DNA of 7,406 bases from Verrucomicrobiota bacterium (GTDB taxonomy: Bacteria > Verrucomicrobiota > Verrucomicrobiia > Verrucomicrobiales > Verrucomicrobiaceae). Below the pieces are notes generated by a model. It made no database searches. It was given only the letters and a program-made list of their open reading frames with translations, and was not told the origin of the DNA. This document shows, in pieces, positions 1 through 7,224 of this stretch (its first letter is position 1; each line of letters begins with the position of its first letter). The stretch is taken from positions 1 through 7,406 of the forward strand of contig JAEYUU010000180.1 of assembly GCA_023429545.1 (NCBI GenBank). The letters run 5' to 3'. The position numbers were made by a program, and so were the translations under genes.

Positions 1-301
1 GCCCGATGTCGCCGGTGCCTGAACTCCAGGAAACCCTCTTGATGGTCCCCCCGCGCGCCGCTTCGAAGTCGTGAAAGGTGAAGCCCCTCGGATATGCGGA
101 TGAGGGTACCTTCCTGATGCCGGTGTATGTCAGGTCAAAGTCCGAAAAGCTCAGTGTCGCTCCTTTGCTGAACTTCACCTTGGTCCCGTACGCGGAACCG
201 CTGCCCCGGCCTGAACTGCAGGCTGGCATGGCAAAGGCAACTAGGCTCAGGCTGAGAAATCGGCGGCGGGTGCAGCTGCAGCGGAAACGCAGGGCATTCA
301 T
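1..301 (-). CDS. Small exported protein, paralogue A (3' end missing)
   Basis: I do not recognise this family. From an ATG at 301, 100 codons are readable before the window edge. By alignment with the neighbouring paralogue about 34 residues and the stop are missing, giving a full length near 134. The N-terminus carries a twin-arginine motif, TRRRFL at residues 11-16, then a short hydrophobic run and MPAC with Cys28. This suggests Tat export and possibly a lipid-anchored cysteine, although Pro at -2 makes it a poor lipobox. The mature part has alternating polar and hydrophobic residues like a small beta-domain, with YPRGFT at 70-75 and SWSSGTG at 91-97. It aligns without gaps to the upstream gene at about 38 of 65 positions. 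It starts 25 bp after that gene's stop, so co-transcription is likely. No clear Shine-Dalgarno sequence is visible. Function unknown. Confidence 0.75.
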   Translation of the reverse strand, partial: MNALRFRCSCTRRRFLSLSLVAFAMPACSSGRGSGSAYGTKVKFSKGATLSFSDFDLTYTGIRKVPSSAYPRGFTFHDFEAARGGTIKRVSWSSGTGDIG

Positions 302-326
302 TAGAAGGGGATGGTGATGGGGACGC

Positions 327-797
327 TCACGCTTTGGACACGACCAGTTCATGGTCCTTCAGCTTGCCCGCAGGACCGCCGTGGACCAGCATGAGCTGGT
401 ACTTCTGCCCCCCGAACTCAAACTGGCGCGGAGCGATGAGTCCAGTGCCTGAACTCCATGATACCGTGACAGTGTCTGAGCCGCGTTCGACGCGAAAGTC
501 TTCGTACGTGAATCCACGCGGGTAAACTTTTGATGCCTCCTTGCGCGTGCCGATGTAGGTGAGGTCAAAGTCCGGATAGTGAATCGTGGCGCCCTGAGAA
601 TACTTCACCTTGGCGCCGTAGGTGGCGGTGGAGTTTTTCATGTCCGCGCACGCCGGCATCCCAAAGCCAGCCATGCACACGCGGAACAGGGCCCGGCGGG
701 TCAAGTTCCGAGGTGAGGATGGCAGAGAGAGGCACATGCAGGATGCATGTGTGCCGACACCCTGTTGTGACGCACGCCATCGCAGCAGTGCATTCAC
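327..797 (-). CDS. Small exported protein, paralogue B
   Basis: This is a 156-residue protein of a family I do not recognise, complete and paralogous to the next gene downstream. The start is chosen as GTG at 797 because it yields MNAL, the same first four residues as the paralogue. An in-frame ATG at 737 (Met21) is the alternative, and neither has a convincing Shine-Dalgarno. With the GTG start the region before the twin arginines (T33-R34-R35) is about 22 residues longer than in the paralogue. A short hydrophobic stretch and MPAC (Cys50) follow, so Tat export and perhaps a lipoprotein-like anchor are plausible. The mature region of about 105 residues has YPRGFT at 93-98, SWSSGTG at 113-119 and a C-terminal segment, FEFGGQKYQL, followed by GKLKDHELVV, that looks like beta-strands. 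No catalytic motif is seen. It follows the BNR-protein gene after 41 bp. Export is inferred and function is unknown. Confidence 0.72.
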   Translation of the reverse strand: MNALLRWRASQQGVGTHASCMCLSLPSSPRNLTRRALFRVCMAGFGMPACADMKNSTATYGAKVKYSQGATIHYPDFDLTYIGTRKEASKVYPRGFTYEDFRVERGSDTVTVSWSSGTGLIAPRQFEFGGQKYQLMLVHGGPAGKLKDHELVVSKA

Positions 798-838
798 CGC
801 ATGCGCTGGCGCCTGACCGTGAAGAAAGGACCGTCATC

Positions 839-1942
839 CTATTTTCCACCCGCGGGCGGAGTCCAAATCGCCATTCCCATGTGATAGCCATCGTGTTCGG
901 GTGCCTTTCTTGCGTAGTAGGCGGTGACGATGGTCCCATCTGCGCGCTGCACGCTGGAGGGATACCCGCAGTCGTTGTCCCCGCTCGTGGCGAGGCGAAC
1001 CGGTGCGCCCCACGTCTTCCCATCATCACTGCTGAACTTGGTGCACACGCCCTCTTTGCCTTTGATGCGGACACCGTAGCTCAGGAGCAGACGCCCATCC
1101 TTGAGGCGCATCAGGTGGCCGTTGATTTCATTGCGCTGGGTGACGCGCTGCGGCCTGGCCCAGGTGGCGCCATCATCCTCCGAGGTGAAGAGTTCTATGG
1201 CGTCGATACGCGCCGCGGCCATCCAACGCTTCCCGCCGAGGTGGAAAATGTCTGTTTCGTTGTGCTTGGGGCCGATGATGGACATGGCCTTCCAGGTGTT
1301 TCCATCATCGTCGCTGCGGAAGCACCATGATCGCCAGCCGCTGGTCTTGGAATTCTTTGAAGGGTCAGCGTACTTGCCCTGATACGTCGAGGTGCGCAGG
1401 GTGCCGTCCTCCGCCACCCAGATGTCGCCGAAGGGGATGTGCTCCGTCCAGCCCGGCTCCGCGGCGGGGAAGCCGGTGCGTTTCGCCCAGGTGCGGCCTC
1501 CATCGGCGGAGCGCATGACCCAATTGGCGATGACGGCGTCACGGAATTTCGCCTGCTTGGGGCGCTCGGGCTGCTTGAGGTTCGTCCATCCGGAGCAGAG
1601 CACGAGGAGATCCCCATTCGTCGCGAGGCCAGCCGCGTGATTCATGCGGATGGTGTCCGGCTCGTGCTGGGTGATGACGCTGCGCTTCTCCCACTGGGTG
1701 CCGTCCTTGCTGGCCCAGCACTCCACGTCTCCCTCCATGCCGCCGTGGGAAGGTTTGTTGTGCAGCACGGCCACGATGCTGCCATCCTTCATCAGCGTGA
1801 GATTGGGCCACGCGCACACATCCTTTACAGCGACCACGCGCTGGATGCCGGCGGGCTCGCGGTCAGGAGGCCGTGCTGTTTCCTGGGACTGAGACCATGC
1901 AGCGATGCTGAGACATGACAGGATGAGGAGGTGGCGCTTCAT
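839..1942 (-). CDS. Secreted BNR/Asp-box protein, sialidase-like six-bladed propeller
   Basis: A 367-residue protein of the sialidase-like superfamily, which includes exo-sialidases and other glycan-active or glycan-binding beta-propellers. The ATG at 1942 is preferred over a TTG six codons upstream because it directly begins a signal peptide (MKRHLLILSCLSIAAWSQSQ). Asp boxes of the form SxDxGxTW occur at residues 145-152, 210-217, 254-261 and 304-311, with a degenerate one at 78-84. This matches repeated propeller blades. The segment where sialidases have the RIP motif reads AWP (45-47), so the first arginine of the substrate-binding triad appears absent. A C-terminal GYPSSVQ (326-332) and AYY (341-343) could hold the tyrosine region. 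True sialidase activity is therefore doubtful; another exo-glycosidase or a glycan-binding role is possible. It lies 44 bp downstream of the DUF1501 gene and is probably in its operon. Confidence 0.86.
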   Translation of the reverse strand: MKRHLLILSCLSIAAWSQSQETARPPDREPAGIQRVVAVKDVCAWPNLTLMKDGSIVAVLHNKPSHGGMEGDVECWASKDGTQWEKRSVITQHEPDTIRMNHAAGLATNGDLLVLCSGWTNLKQPERPKQAKFRDAVIANWVMRSADGGRTWAKRTGFPAAEPGWTEHIPFGDIWVAEDGTLRTSTYQGKYADPSKNSKTSGWRSWCFRSDDDGNTWKAMSIIGPKHNETDIFHLGGKRWMAAARIDAIELFTSEDDGATWARPQRVTQRNEINGHLMRLKDGRLLLSYGVRIKGKEGVCTKFSSDDGKTWGAPVRLATSGDNDCGYPSSVQRADGTIVTAYYARKAPEHDGYHMGMAIWTPPAGGK

Positions 1943-1986
1943 GAGGCCAATACGCCACAAGACTGCCGCCTATTCCGACGAAGGTG

Positions 1987-3465
1987 TCAGGCGAGCAACT
2001 CACGAATCACATGCCCATGCACATCCGTGAGGCGCCGGTCGATGCCGTTGTGCCGGACCGTGAGCTTCTCATGATTGATGCCCAGCAGGTGCAGCATGGT
2101 GGCGTGAATGTCATACACCATCGTGGGACTGGCGCGGTCGAGCGGCTTGTAGCCCCACTGGTCGCTTTCGCCGTGCGTGAGGCCCCCCTTGATGCCGCCT
2201 CCGCAGAGCCAGTTCGTGAAAACATACGGATTGTGATCCCGCCCTTTACCACCCTGCGTGCTGGGCATCCGGCCGAACTCCGTGGTCCACAGGATGATCG
2301 TGTCCTCCAGGAGTCCGCGCTGCTTCAAGTCGCGGATGAGCGCGCTCACCGCCTTGGCCATGCCCCAGGCGAGCGGCCCGTGATCACGCTCAATATCCTC
2401 ATGCGAGTCCCAATTGCGCCGGGGGAAGCCATTGTCGTTGCCGCTCCAGATCTGCACGAAGCGCACTCCACGCTCCAGGAGTCGCCGCGCGGCCAGGCAC
2501 TTGCGGCCCATGATGTCCGCCTCTTCCGCGGGATTGATTTCCGAGGGCCACGCACTGCCACCATTGCGGATGCCGTACATCTCGCGGATGTAGGCGGGCT
2601 CGCGGGAAATATCGAGTGCCTCAGGAGCAGCGAGTTGCATCTTCGCAGCGAGTTCGTAGCTGCGGATGCGCGACTCCAGGCGTGCATCTTCTTCACGAAA
2701 CGCAGCATGCTTCTGGTTCATCTGAGCGAGCAACGACAGCCCGTCGGAATCTGAACGCGGGGTGATGTAGCGGCCCGATTTGTGGGGGAAGAGATCCGAG
2801 ATCGGAGTCTCCGCACCGGGATAGATCACCGTGCCCGCGTGCTGGGAGGGGAGGAATGCGGCATCCCAGTTCTTGGGCCCATTGGATGCGAACCCGCGAT
2901 GATCCGGCAGCACCACAAAGGCCGGCAGATTCTCGCTCAGGGAGCCGAGACCATAACTCACCCATGACCCCATGCCGGGGAAACCGGGCAGGTTGAATCC
3001 CGTGGCCTGCAGCAGGGTGCCTTGGGAATGCACGCCGGTCTTGCCCACCAGATTATGCACAAAGGCAATGTCGTCGACACAGTCCCCGAGCGGCGCCACG
3101 GCGTCGCTGATCATCTTGCCACTGCGCCCGTAGGGGCGGAAGTCCCACACCGGCTTTTTCCACGGGCCGAGTCCATTCTGAAAAGCCTCCACCTTCTCTC
3201 CGAAGTCCGATGCCTCACCATGACGCTTCACGAGCTCGGGCTTGTAGTCGAAAAGATCCACGTGGCTTGCCGCACCCGCCATGAATAGCTGGATGATGCG
3301 GCGCGCCTTTGGAGGACGATCCGCGGAGCGGGCCGGGGCCGAGGCAAGAAGGCCTTCGCTACTCATGAGTGATGCCAGCGCGAGGCCGCCAAAACCCTGG
3401 CCACTGGTGGCCAGCAATTCGCGACGGGTCATCGGACGGTGCGGGATGGCAGATGGAATCTTCAT
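1987..3465 (-). CDS. DUF1501 family Tat-exported protein
   Basis: A 492-residue DUF1501 protein, a family distantly related to the alkaline phosphatase/sulfatase fold and abundant in Planctomycetota and Verrucomicrobiota. Its reaction is not established. The N-terminus has a clear twin-arginine signal, MTRRELLAT at residues 12-20, followed by a Gly/Ala/Leu-rich segment. Family landmarks are FMAGAASHVDLFDYKP (61-76), RRLLERGVRFVQIW (327-340), TEFGR (395-399), GRDHNPY (408-414) and the C-terminal DVHGHVIRELL (481-491). Length and ends fit a complete member. The ATG at 3465 is chosen; a TTG at 3474 would extend it by three codons and overlap the upstream stop. The upstream DUF1549/DUF1553 gene ends only 5 bp before this start, so the two are very likely translationally coupled. 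This pairing is the usual one for the family and implies the two proteins work together in the cell envelope. Confidence 0.95.
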   Translation of the reverse strand: MKIPSAIPHRPMTRRELLATSGQGFGGLALASLMSSEGLLASAPARSADRPPKARRIIQLFMAGAASHVDLFDYKPELVKRHGEASDFGEKVEAFQNGLGPWKKPVWDFRPYGRSGKMISDAVAPLGDCVDDIAFVHNLVGKTGVHSQGTLLQATGFNLPGFPGMGSWVSYGLGSLSENLPAFVVLPDHRGFASNGPKNWDAAFLPSQHAGTVIYPGAETPISDLFPHKSGRYITPRSDSDGLSLLAQMNQKHAAFREEDARLESRIRSYELAAKMQLAAPEALDISREPAYIREMYGIRNGGSAWPSEINPAEEADIMGRKCLAARRLLERGVRFVQIWSGNDNGFPRRNWDSHEDIERDHGPLAWGMAKAVSALIRDLKQRGLLEDTIILWTTEFGRMPSTQGGKGRDHNPYVFTNWLCGGGIKGGLTHGESDQWGYKPLDRASPTMVYDIHATMLHLLGINHEKLTVRHNGIDRRLTDVHGHVIRELLA

Positions 3466-3470
3466 ATTCT

Positions 3471-6400
3471 TCAATCCACGAAGGTGAATTCATTCAGGTT
3501 CATCAAAAGCCTGCAGAGATTGGCCAGGCCATGCTGCTGCGCATACGAACTGAGAAGCTTGATCTCGTCTGGCGTTGCAGGCCGGCAGAGCGCCAGTGAC
3601 ACCGCGTGTTGGACCTGGGCTCCGATGCCGCTGGCCTCGCGCTGCACGCGAGTGGCGAAATGGTCCGCCATGGCCACGGTGAGGCCGTTGTTCATCAAAG
3701 TTAGAGCCTGTAGCGGGCTGATGGACTCGTTGCGCTTGTCCACCCGCATGGAGGGATCTGCGCAATCAAGTGTGGTCATGAAGGGCTGCTGCTGCGAGCG
3801 TACGATGAAGCGGTAGATGCTCCTGCGATGGGACTTTGGATCGTTGGGATCATGCAGGCTGTACTCGTAGTGCGGGGAGTGCTGCGGCTTCTCGATGACG
3901 AAGTCCTGGAAGCTCGGGCCGCCCATGGTGAGGTCCAGCTTGCCTGAGAGGGATAACACCGAGTCCCGAATGCTCTCGGCATCGAGCTTTCGCCGGTTCT
4001 GCCGCCAGAGCAGCAGGTTGTCGCCATCACGCGTCGCGATGTCATCCGTGCGTGGAGCATGGGATGCCTGCCGGTAGGTGTGGCTCATGACGATGAGCTT
4101 GTGCAACTGCTTCAGCGAGCCCTGCATGTCATCCCTGAAAGTCACCGCGAGCCAGTCCAGCAGTTCCGGGTGAGTGGGTTTCGCCCCCATGCGCCCGAAG
4201 TCATTCGGCGTGTCCACCAGGGCCCGGCCAAAGTGGTGCTGCCATACGCGGTTCACGATGCTGCGCCAGGTCAGGGGATTGTCCCGGTTCGTGATCCATT
4301 TTGCGAGGGCGGCACGACGGGCTCCTTCGTTGTCAGGTTCAGCAAGCTCGAATCTCGCTGACAGGTGGTACTTCGTAGATATGGCGGAGACCGTGCCTGC
4401 GCTCACCTCCTGGGCTGGCGTCTTCACATCGCCCCGTCTCAGCAGGTGGATGGGCCGGGGCCTGCCGTTGGATGATCCGGTGCCGGCGAACGCTCCCGAG
4501 CCGTGGTGTATCGTTCCCGCGTACACCACATCAGGCTCGGGGAATGCACCCAGCTCCCTGCTGGTTGCCGAGAGGTCCTGCTTCACCCGCGCCAGGTCGC
4601 GATGCAGGGATGCCTCACCGAGCGTGGAGAGAAGTTTCTCACGGTCCGCCTGAAGCGTCGTGAGTACTCCGGATTCATCCGCCACGGGCGAGATGGCGTC
4701 CACGAGATTGGCCTTTCTCCAGCGCGGAGGAGCCTCGATGGAATCCAGCGCCGTGACGGCGGCGCCCTCGGCCACATTGCGGCCCGTGGTGTCATGAGCC
4801 TGGACCTCTGCTAGGGCAAAAATGAAGTCTCCTTTGCGTGGCGCCAGCTTCGTGGCGGTGACCCGGATGTATCGTGCCGTGGCGCCATTCGCCTGGATCA
4901 TCACAGGAGCGGTGCCCGGACCCGGCACATCGTTTGTTTCATGGGCCACGATGGAGGTGACGCCGCGTTTGAATGTCGCATCGTCCGATGCTTCCACCCG
5001 GTAGCGCAGCGGGAATCCGAATCCCGCGCCGATGGCATTGAAGTCATCGTAGCAGGGACGCAGCACAATCCGGTCGAGGACAGCACTGTGACCGAGGTCC
5101 ACCTGCACCCATTTGGAGTTTTCTTGAGTCGGCGAGATGCTGCTGTGGTAGCCGAATTCCGCGCGCAGGTTCCCCTTGCCCTGTTTCTTCGCCGCCTCAA
5201 TGCGCTCGTCGAGCTTGGCGAGAGCCTTGCCCCCGAGTGCCTTCAGCTTGTCGTCGAGTCCTCTCTGCTGCGCTGTCAGCTCGCGTTTCTTATGCTCCAA
5301 AGCATTGAAGCGCCTCGTGAGCGCGGGATCGGCGAAGTATTTCCTGTCTGCCCGATCCAGGGCTGCGAAGACAGCTTGCAGGGCATAGTAGTCCTCTTGG
5401 GAAACGGGATCGAACTTGTGGTTGTGACATTGCGCGCAGCCGACCGTAAGCGAAGTGAAGGCGCCCATGGTGTTCTGCACCATGTCATCGCGATCCAGAT
5501 GACGGGCGATTTTGCCATCGATTTTGGACTCCGGCACCTCGGCATGGCCGATGTAGTCCCAAGGTCCTGCTGCGATGAAGCCCAAGGCGACGATGCTGTC
5601 TGGGCTTCCCGGGTGCAGGACATCGCCGGCGATCTGTTCCTCCACGAAGCGGGCATAGGGCCGGTCTTCGTTGAAGGCGCGGATCACATAGTCGCGGTAG
5701 GGCCACGCATTCGGGCGGGGCTTGTCCTTGTCATAGCCATGGGTCTCACCGTAGTGCACCAGGTCCAGCCAGTGCCGCGCCCAGCGCTCCCCGTGACGGG
5801 GGGAGGCGAGAAGACGGTCCACCAGCGCCTCATAGCTCTTTTCCCTGATCGTGGCATCAGGGGATGCTTGTTCGCGCACAAACGTTCCCACCTCTTCCGG
5901 GGAAGGTGGCAGGCCAATGAGGTCATAACTCAAGCGGCGGATCAACGTACGGGCATCTGCCGCGGGGGAAGGCTCCGCGCCCTGCTCGCGCAGCCTGGCT
6001 TGAACGAAGCCATCGATCGCATTCCGTTGCGTGACGGCGGACCTGCCCTCCGGCAGCATTTTCACGGATGGCTTCTGCAAGGGCTTGAATGCCCACCAGT
6101 CCATCCGGTCCTCCACCTGCGCGGTGTCGATGCCATCAGGCCAGACAGCGCCCTCATCCAACCACTGCTTGATGGTCGCGATCTCCGCCGGGCTCGGGCC
6201 AGGTCCTTTCGACTTGGGTGGCATCTGCACCTTGTCATCCGTGCCGCTGACGAAGCGATAGAGGGGACTCCCGGCGCTATTCCCCGCCAGCAGATTGGGC
6301 GCATGGCCATCGCCACCGTTGAAGGCCTCCTGTTTTACATCCAGCCGGAAACCACTCTTCTGCTTCTCCGCTCCATGGCACTCATAGCAGTGCTTCACGA

Positions 6401-6503
6401 AGATGGGGCGTACGTCCCGCGCAAAGTCCACCGGAGCACCATACAGCGGGGCGGCAAGACCCAGGGCGGCGAGGGAAGACAGAAGACGAAGCATCACGGA
6501 CAT
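3471..6503 (-). CDS. Secreted PSCyt1-DUF1549-discoidin-DUF1553 protein
   Basis: A 1010-residue multidomain exported protein typical of Planctomycetota and Verrucomicrobiota. Signal peptide: residues 1-23. Cytochrome c-like domain (about 25-125): CYECH at 39-43 for covalent haem, with a possible Met ligand in MPP at 94-96. DUF1549 (about 160-385): RRLSYDLIGLPP, HGERWARHWLDLVHYGET, and a second CxxCH, CAQCHNHKFDP at 356-366. A charged, coiled-coil-like stretch spans about 395-440. A discoidin/F5-8C-like domain (about 445-575) shows WVQVDLG, LDRIVLRP, YRVEASDD, ARYIRVTATKL and LAEVQ. DUF1553 (about 725-1000) has NRDNPLTWRSIVNRVWQHHFG, SHTYRQAS and a C-terminal LMNLNEFTFVD. The ATG at 6503 is chosen because GAAGGA lies 6 nt upstream and it begins the signal peptide; a TTG at 6572 would overlap the regulator's stop. 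The presumed role is redox-linked and extracytoplasmic, on carbohydrate, but the reaction is unknown. Confidence 0.95.
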   Translation of the reverse strand: MSVMLRLLSSLAALGLAAPLYGAPVDFARDVRPIFVKHCYECHGAEKQKSGFRLDVKQEAFNGGDGHAPNLLAGNSAGSPLYRFVSGTDDKVQMPPKSKGPGPSPAEIATIKQWLDEGAVWPDGIDTAQVEDRMDWWAFKPLQKPSVKMLPEGRSAVTQRNAIDGFVQARLREQGAEPSPAADARTLIRRLSYDLIGLPPSPEEVGTFVREQASPDATIREKSYEALVDRLLASPRHGERWARHWLDLVHYGETHGYDKDKPRPNAWPYRDYVIRAFNEDRPYARFVEEQIAGDVLHPGSPDSIVALGFIAAGPWDYIGHAEVPESKIDGKIARHLDRDDMVQNTMGAFTSLTVGCAQCHNHKFDPVSQEDYYALQAVFAALDRADRKYFADPALTRRFNALEHKKRELTAQQRGLDDKLKALGGKALAKLDERIEAAKKQGKGNLRAEFGYHSSISPTQENSKWVQVDLGHSAVLDRIVLRPCYDDFNAIGAGFGFPLRYRVEASDDATFKRGVTSIVAHETNDVPGPGTAPVMIQANGATARYIRVTATKLAPRKGDFIFALAEVQAHDTTGRNVAEGAAVTALDSIEAPPRWRKANLVDAISPVADESGVLTTLQADREKLLSTLGEASLHRDLARVKQDLSATSRELGAFPEPDVVYAGTIHHGSGAFAGTGSSNGRPRPIHLLRRGDVKTPAQEVSAGTVSAISTKYHLSARFELAEPDNEGARRAALAKWITNRDNPLTWRSIVNRVWQHHFGRALVDTPNDFGRMGAKPTHPELLDWLAVTFRDDMQGSLKQLHKLIVMSHTYRQASHAPRTDDIATRDGDNLLLWRQNRRKLDAESIRDSVLSLSGKLDLTMGGPSFQDFVIEKPQHSPHYEYSLHDPNDPKSHRRSIYRFIVRSQQQPFMTTLDCADPSMRVDKRNESISPLQALTLMNNGLTVAMADHFATRVQREASGIGAQVQHAVSLALCRPATPDEIKLLSSYAQQHGLANLCRLLMNLNEFTFVD

Positions 6504-6509
6504 TAACGG

Positions 6510-6515
6510 TCCTTC
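6510..6515 (-). promoter_or_regulatory. Ribosome binding site deciding the start of the large PSCyt1 protein
   Basis: On the minus strand GAAGGA lies 6 nt upstream of the ATG at 6503. It is the clearest Shine-Dalgarno-like site in the window. It favours this ATG over the TTG at 6572 and over a second ATG at 6494, three codons further in. Confidence 0.6.
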
Positions 6516-6524
6516 GTGCCATTG

Positions 6525-6548
6525 CATGCCACGCATCCGCGTGACATG
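6525..6548 (-). promoter_or_regulatory. Imperfect hairpin/inverted repeat upstream of the PSCyt1 gene
   Basis: CACGC and GCGTG flank a 4-nt loop (6530-6543). After one mismatch, CATG on each side extends the stem. The element sits in the 61-bp spacer between the response regulator and the large secreted protein, ending about 9 nt upstream of the ribosome binding site. No U-tract follows, so it is not a standard intrinsic terminator. It could be an operator, an mRNA-stabilising stem or chance. Confidence 0.3.
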
Positions 6549-6564
6549 GCAACTTCCGTCCCTG

Positions 6565-7218
6565 CTAGACAAGTCCTTCCTTTAGCGCCTTGGCCACGGC
6601 GCCGGTGCGCGTATTCACCTCGAGCTTCTCGTAGATGCGGCGCAGGTAGGTATCCACGGTGTGCACGCTGAGCTGCAGCCGGTCGGCGATTTCTTTTTTG
6701 ATGAGGCCTTTCACCATGTGCTGCAGAATCTCCTGCTCGCGCTCGCTCAGTCCGTAGTCTGATTTCTTGGGCGCCAGACGGGAGAACATTTCCAGCACGC
6801 GCCGCGCGATGCGTGGATTCATCGGGGAGCCTCCGGCGAGGGCATCCCGGATGGCCTGCACGATGGCGTCCGCCCCGGCCGTTTTGAGGAGATAGCCGGA
6901 GGCTCCCGCGCAGATGGCCTGGAAGATTTTCTCGTCATCTTCGAAGACCGTGAGGATGATTACCAATGTCTGTGGGCAGCGCTCCCGAAAGTGACGGATG
7001 CCCTCCAGCCCGTTCATGCCCGGCAGTCCCACATCCAGCAGGATGATGTCGGGCTTCCGCTCCGCATCATTTTCAAGGGCCTGCAGTGCCGCCTCGCAGG
7101 AGTCGAACTCCCGCGCGCAACGCAAGCCCTGCTCGGCGTTCAGCACCTTGCCCAGCGTGCGACGGAAAGGCGCGTGGTCTTCCACCACCCAGATGTGCTT
7201 CGGATCGGGTGTGTCCAT
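6565..7218 (-). CDS. NarL/FixJ-family response regulator
   Basis: A complete 217-residue two-component response regulator acting as a cytoplasmic DNA-binding transcription factor. The receiver domain spans about residues 8-125. It has the acidic pair E13-D14, phospho-acceptor D62 in LLDVGLPGMNG, T90 and K112 in YLLK, so all the conserved residues expected for phosphorylation are present. A LuxR-type helix-turn-helix spans about 157-213: LSEREQEILQHM, then KKEIADRLQLSVHTVDTYLRRIYEKL. The ATG at 7218 lies 6 bp after the stop of a histidine kinase gene, its likely partner. No strong Shine-Dalgarno is seen, so translation may be coupled to the kinase. The next gene downstream on the same strand encodes the large secreted PSCyt1 protein. 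The regulator could control that gene group or itself, but its target sites cannot be identified here. The input signal is unknown. Confidence 0.95.
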   Translation of the reverse strand: MDTPDPKHIWVVEDHAPFRRTLGKVLNAEQGLRCAREFDSCEAALQALENDAERKPDIILLDVGLPGMNGLEGIRHFRERCPQTLVIILTVFEDDEKIFQAICAGASGYLLKTAGADAIVQAIRDALAGGSPMNPRIARRVLEMFSRLAPKKSDYGLSEREQEILQHMVKGLIKKEIADRLQLSVHTVDTYLRRIYEKLEVNTRTGAVAKALKEGLV

Positions 7219-7224
7219 GAGTTG

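Larger units (their letters stand above)
1..797 (-). repeat. Tandem gene duplication (two diverged copies)
   Basis: The two small genes are diverged copies of one another. Exact nucleotide matches recur at a constant offset of 430 bp: a 14-mer at 15-28 and 445-458 (the WSSGTG region), a 13-mer at 132-144 and 562-574, and a 12-mer at 172-183 and 602-613. The constant offset shows a gap-free alignment over the mature regions. The copies differ mainly in the signal region, where copy B has extra sequence. The protein divergence shows this is an old duplication kept as two genes. Confidence 0.75.

Noticed and set aside
815..834. Direct repeat GACCGT, two copies 14 bp apart, between the BNR and paralogue B genes
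   Set aside because: Six-base repeats are expected by chance and there is no accompanying promoter or terminator structure.
713..1330. 205-codon open frame on the plus strand
   Set aside because: It is antisense to the start of paralogue B and to the BNR protein, whose Asp boxes prove the minus-strand frame.
1943..1986. Possible promoter or terminator between the DUF1501 and BNR genes
   Set aside because: The 44-bp spacer shows no convincing stem-loop with a U-tract and no recognisable promoter boxes.
1984..2754. 256-codon open frame on the plus strand
   Set aside because: It is antisense to the DUF1501 gene, whose motifs continue through this region. The product has no recognisable features.
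4941..6506. 521-codon open frame on the plus strand
   Set aside because: It lies wholly antisense to the strongly supported PSCyt1/DUF1549/DUF1553 gene. The predicted protein has no recognisable domain or signal. Long antisense frames are expected in GC-rich coding DNA.
6504..6572. N-terminal extension of the PSCyt1 protein from a TTG at 6572
   Set aside because: It would overlap the regulator stop and put 23 non-hydrophobic residues before the signal peptide. The ATG at 6503 has a well-placed GAAGGA.
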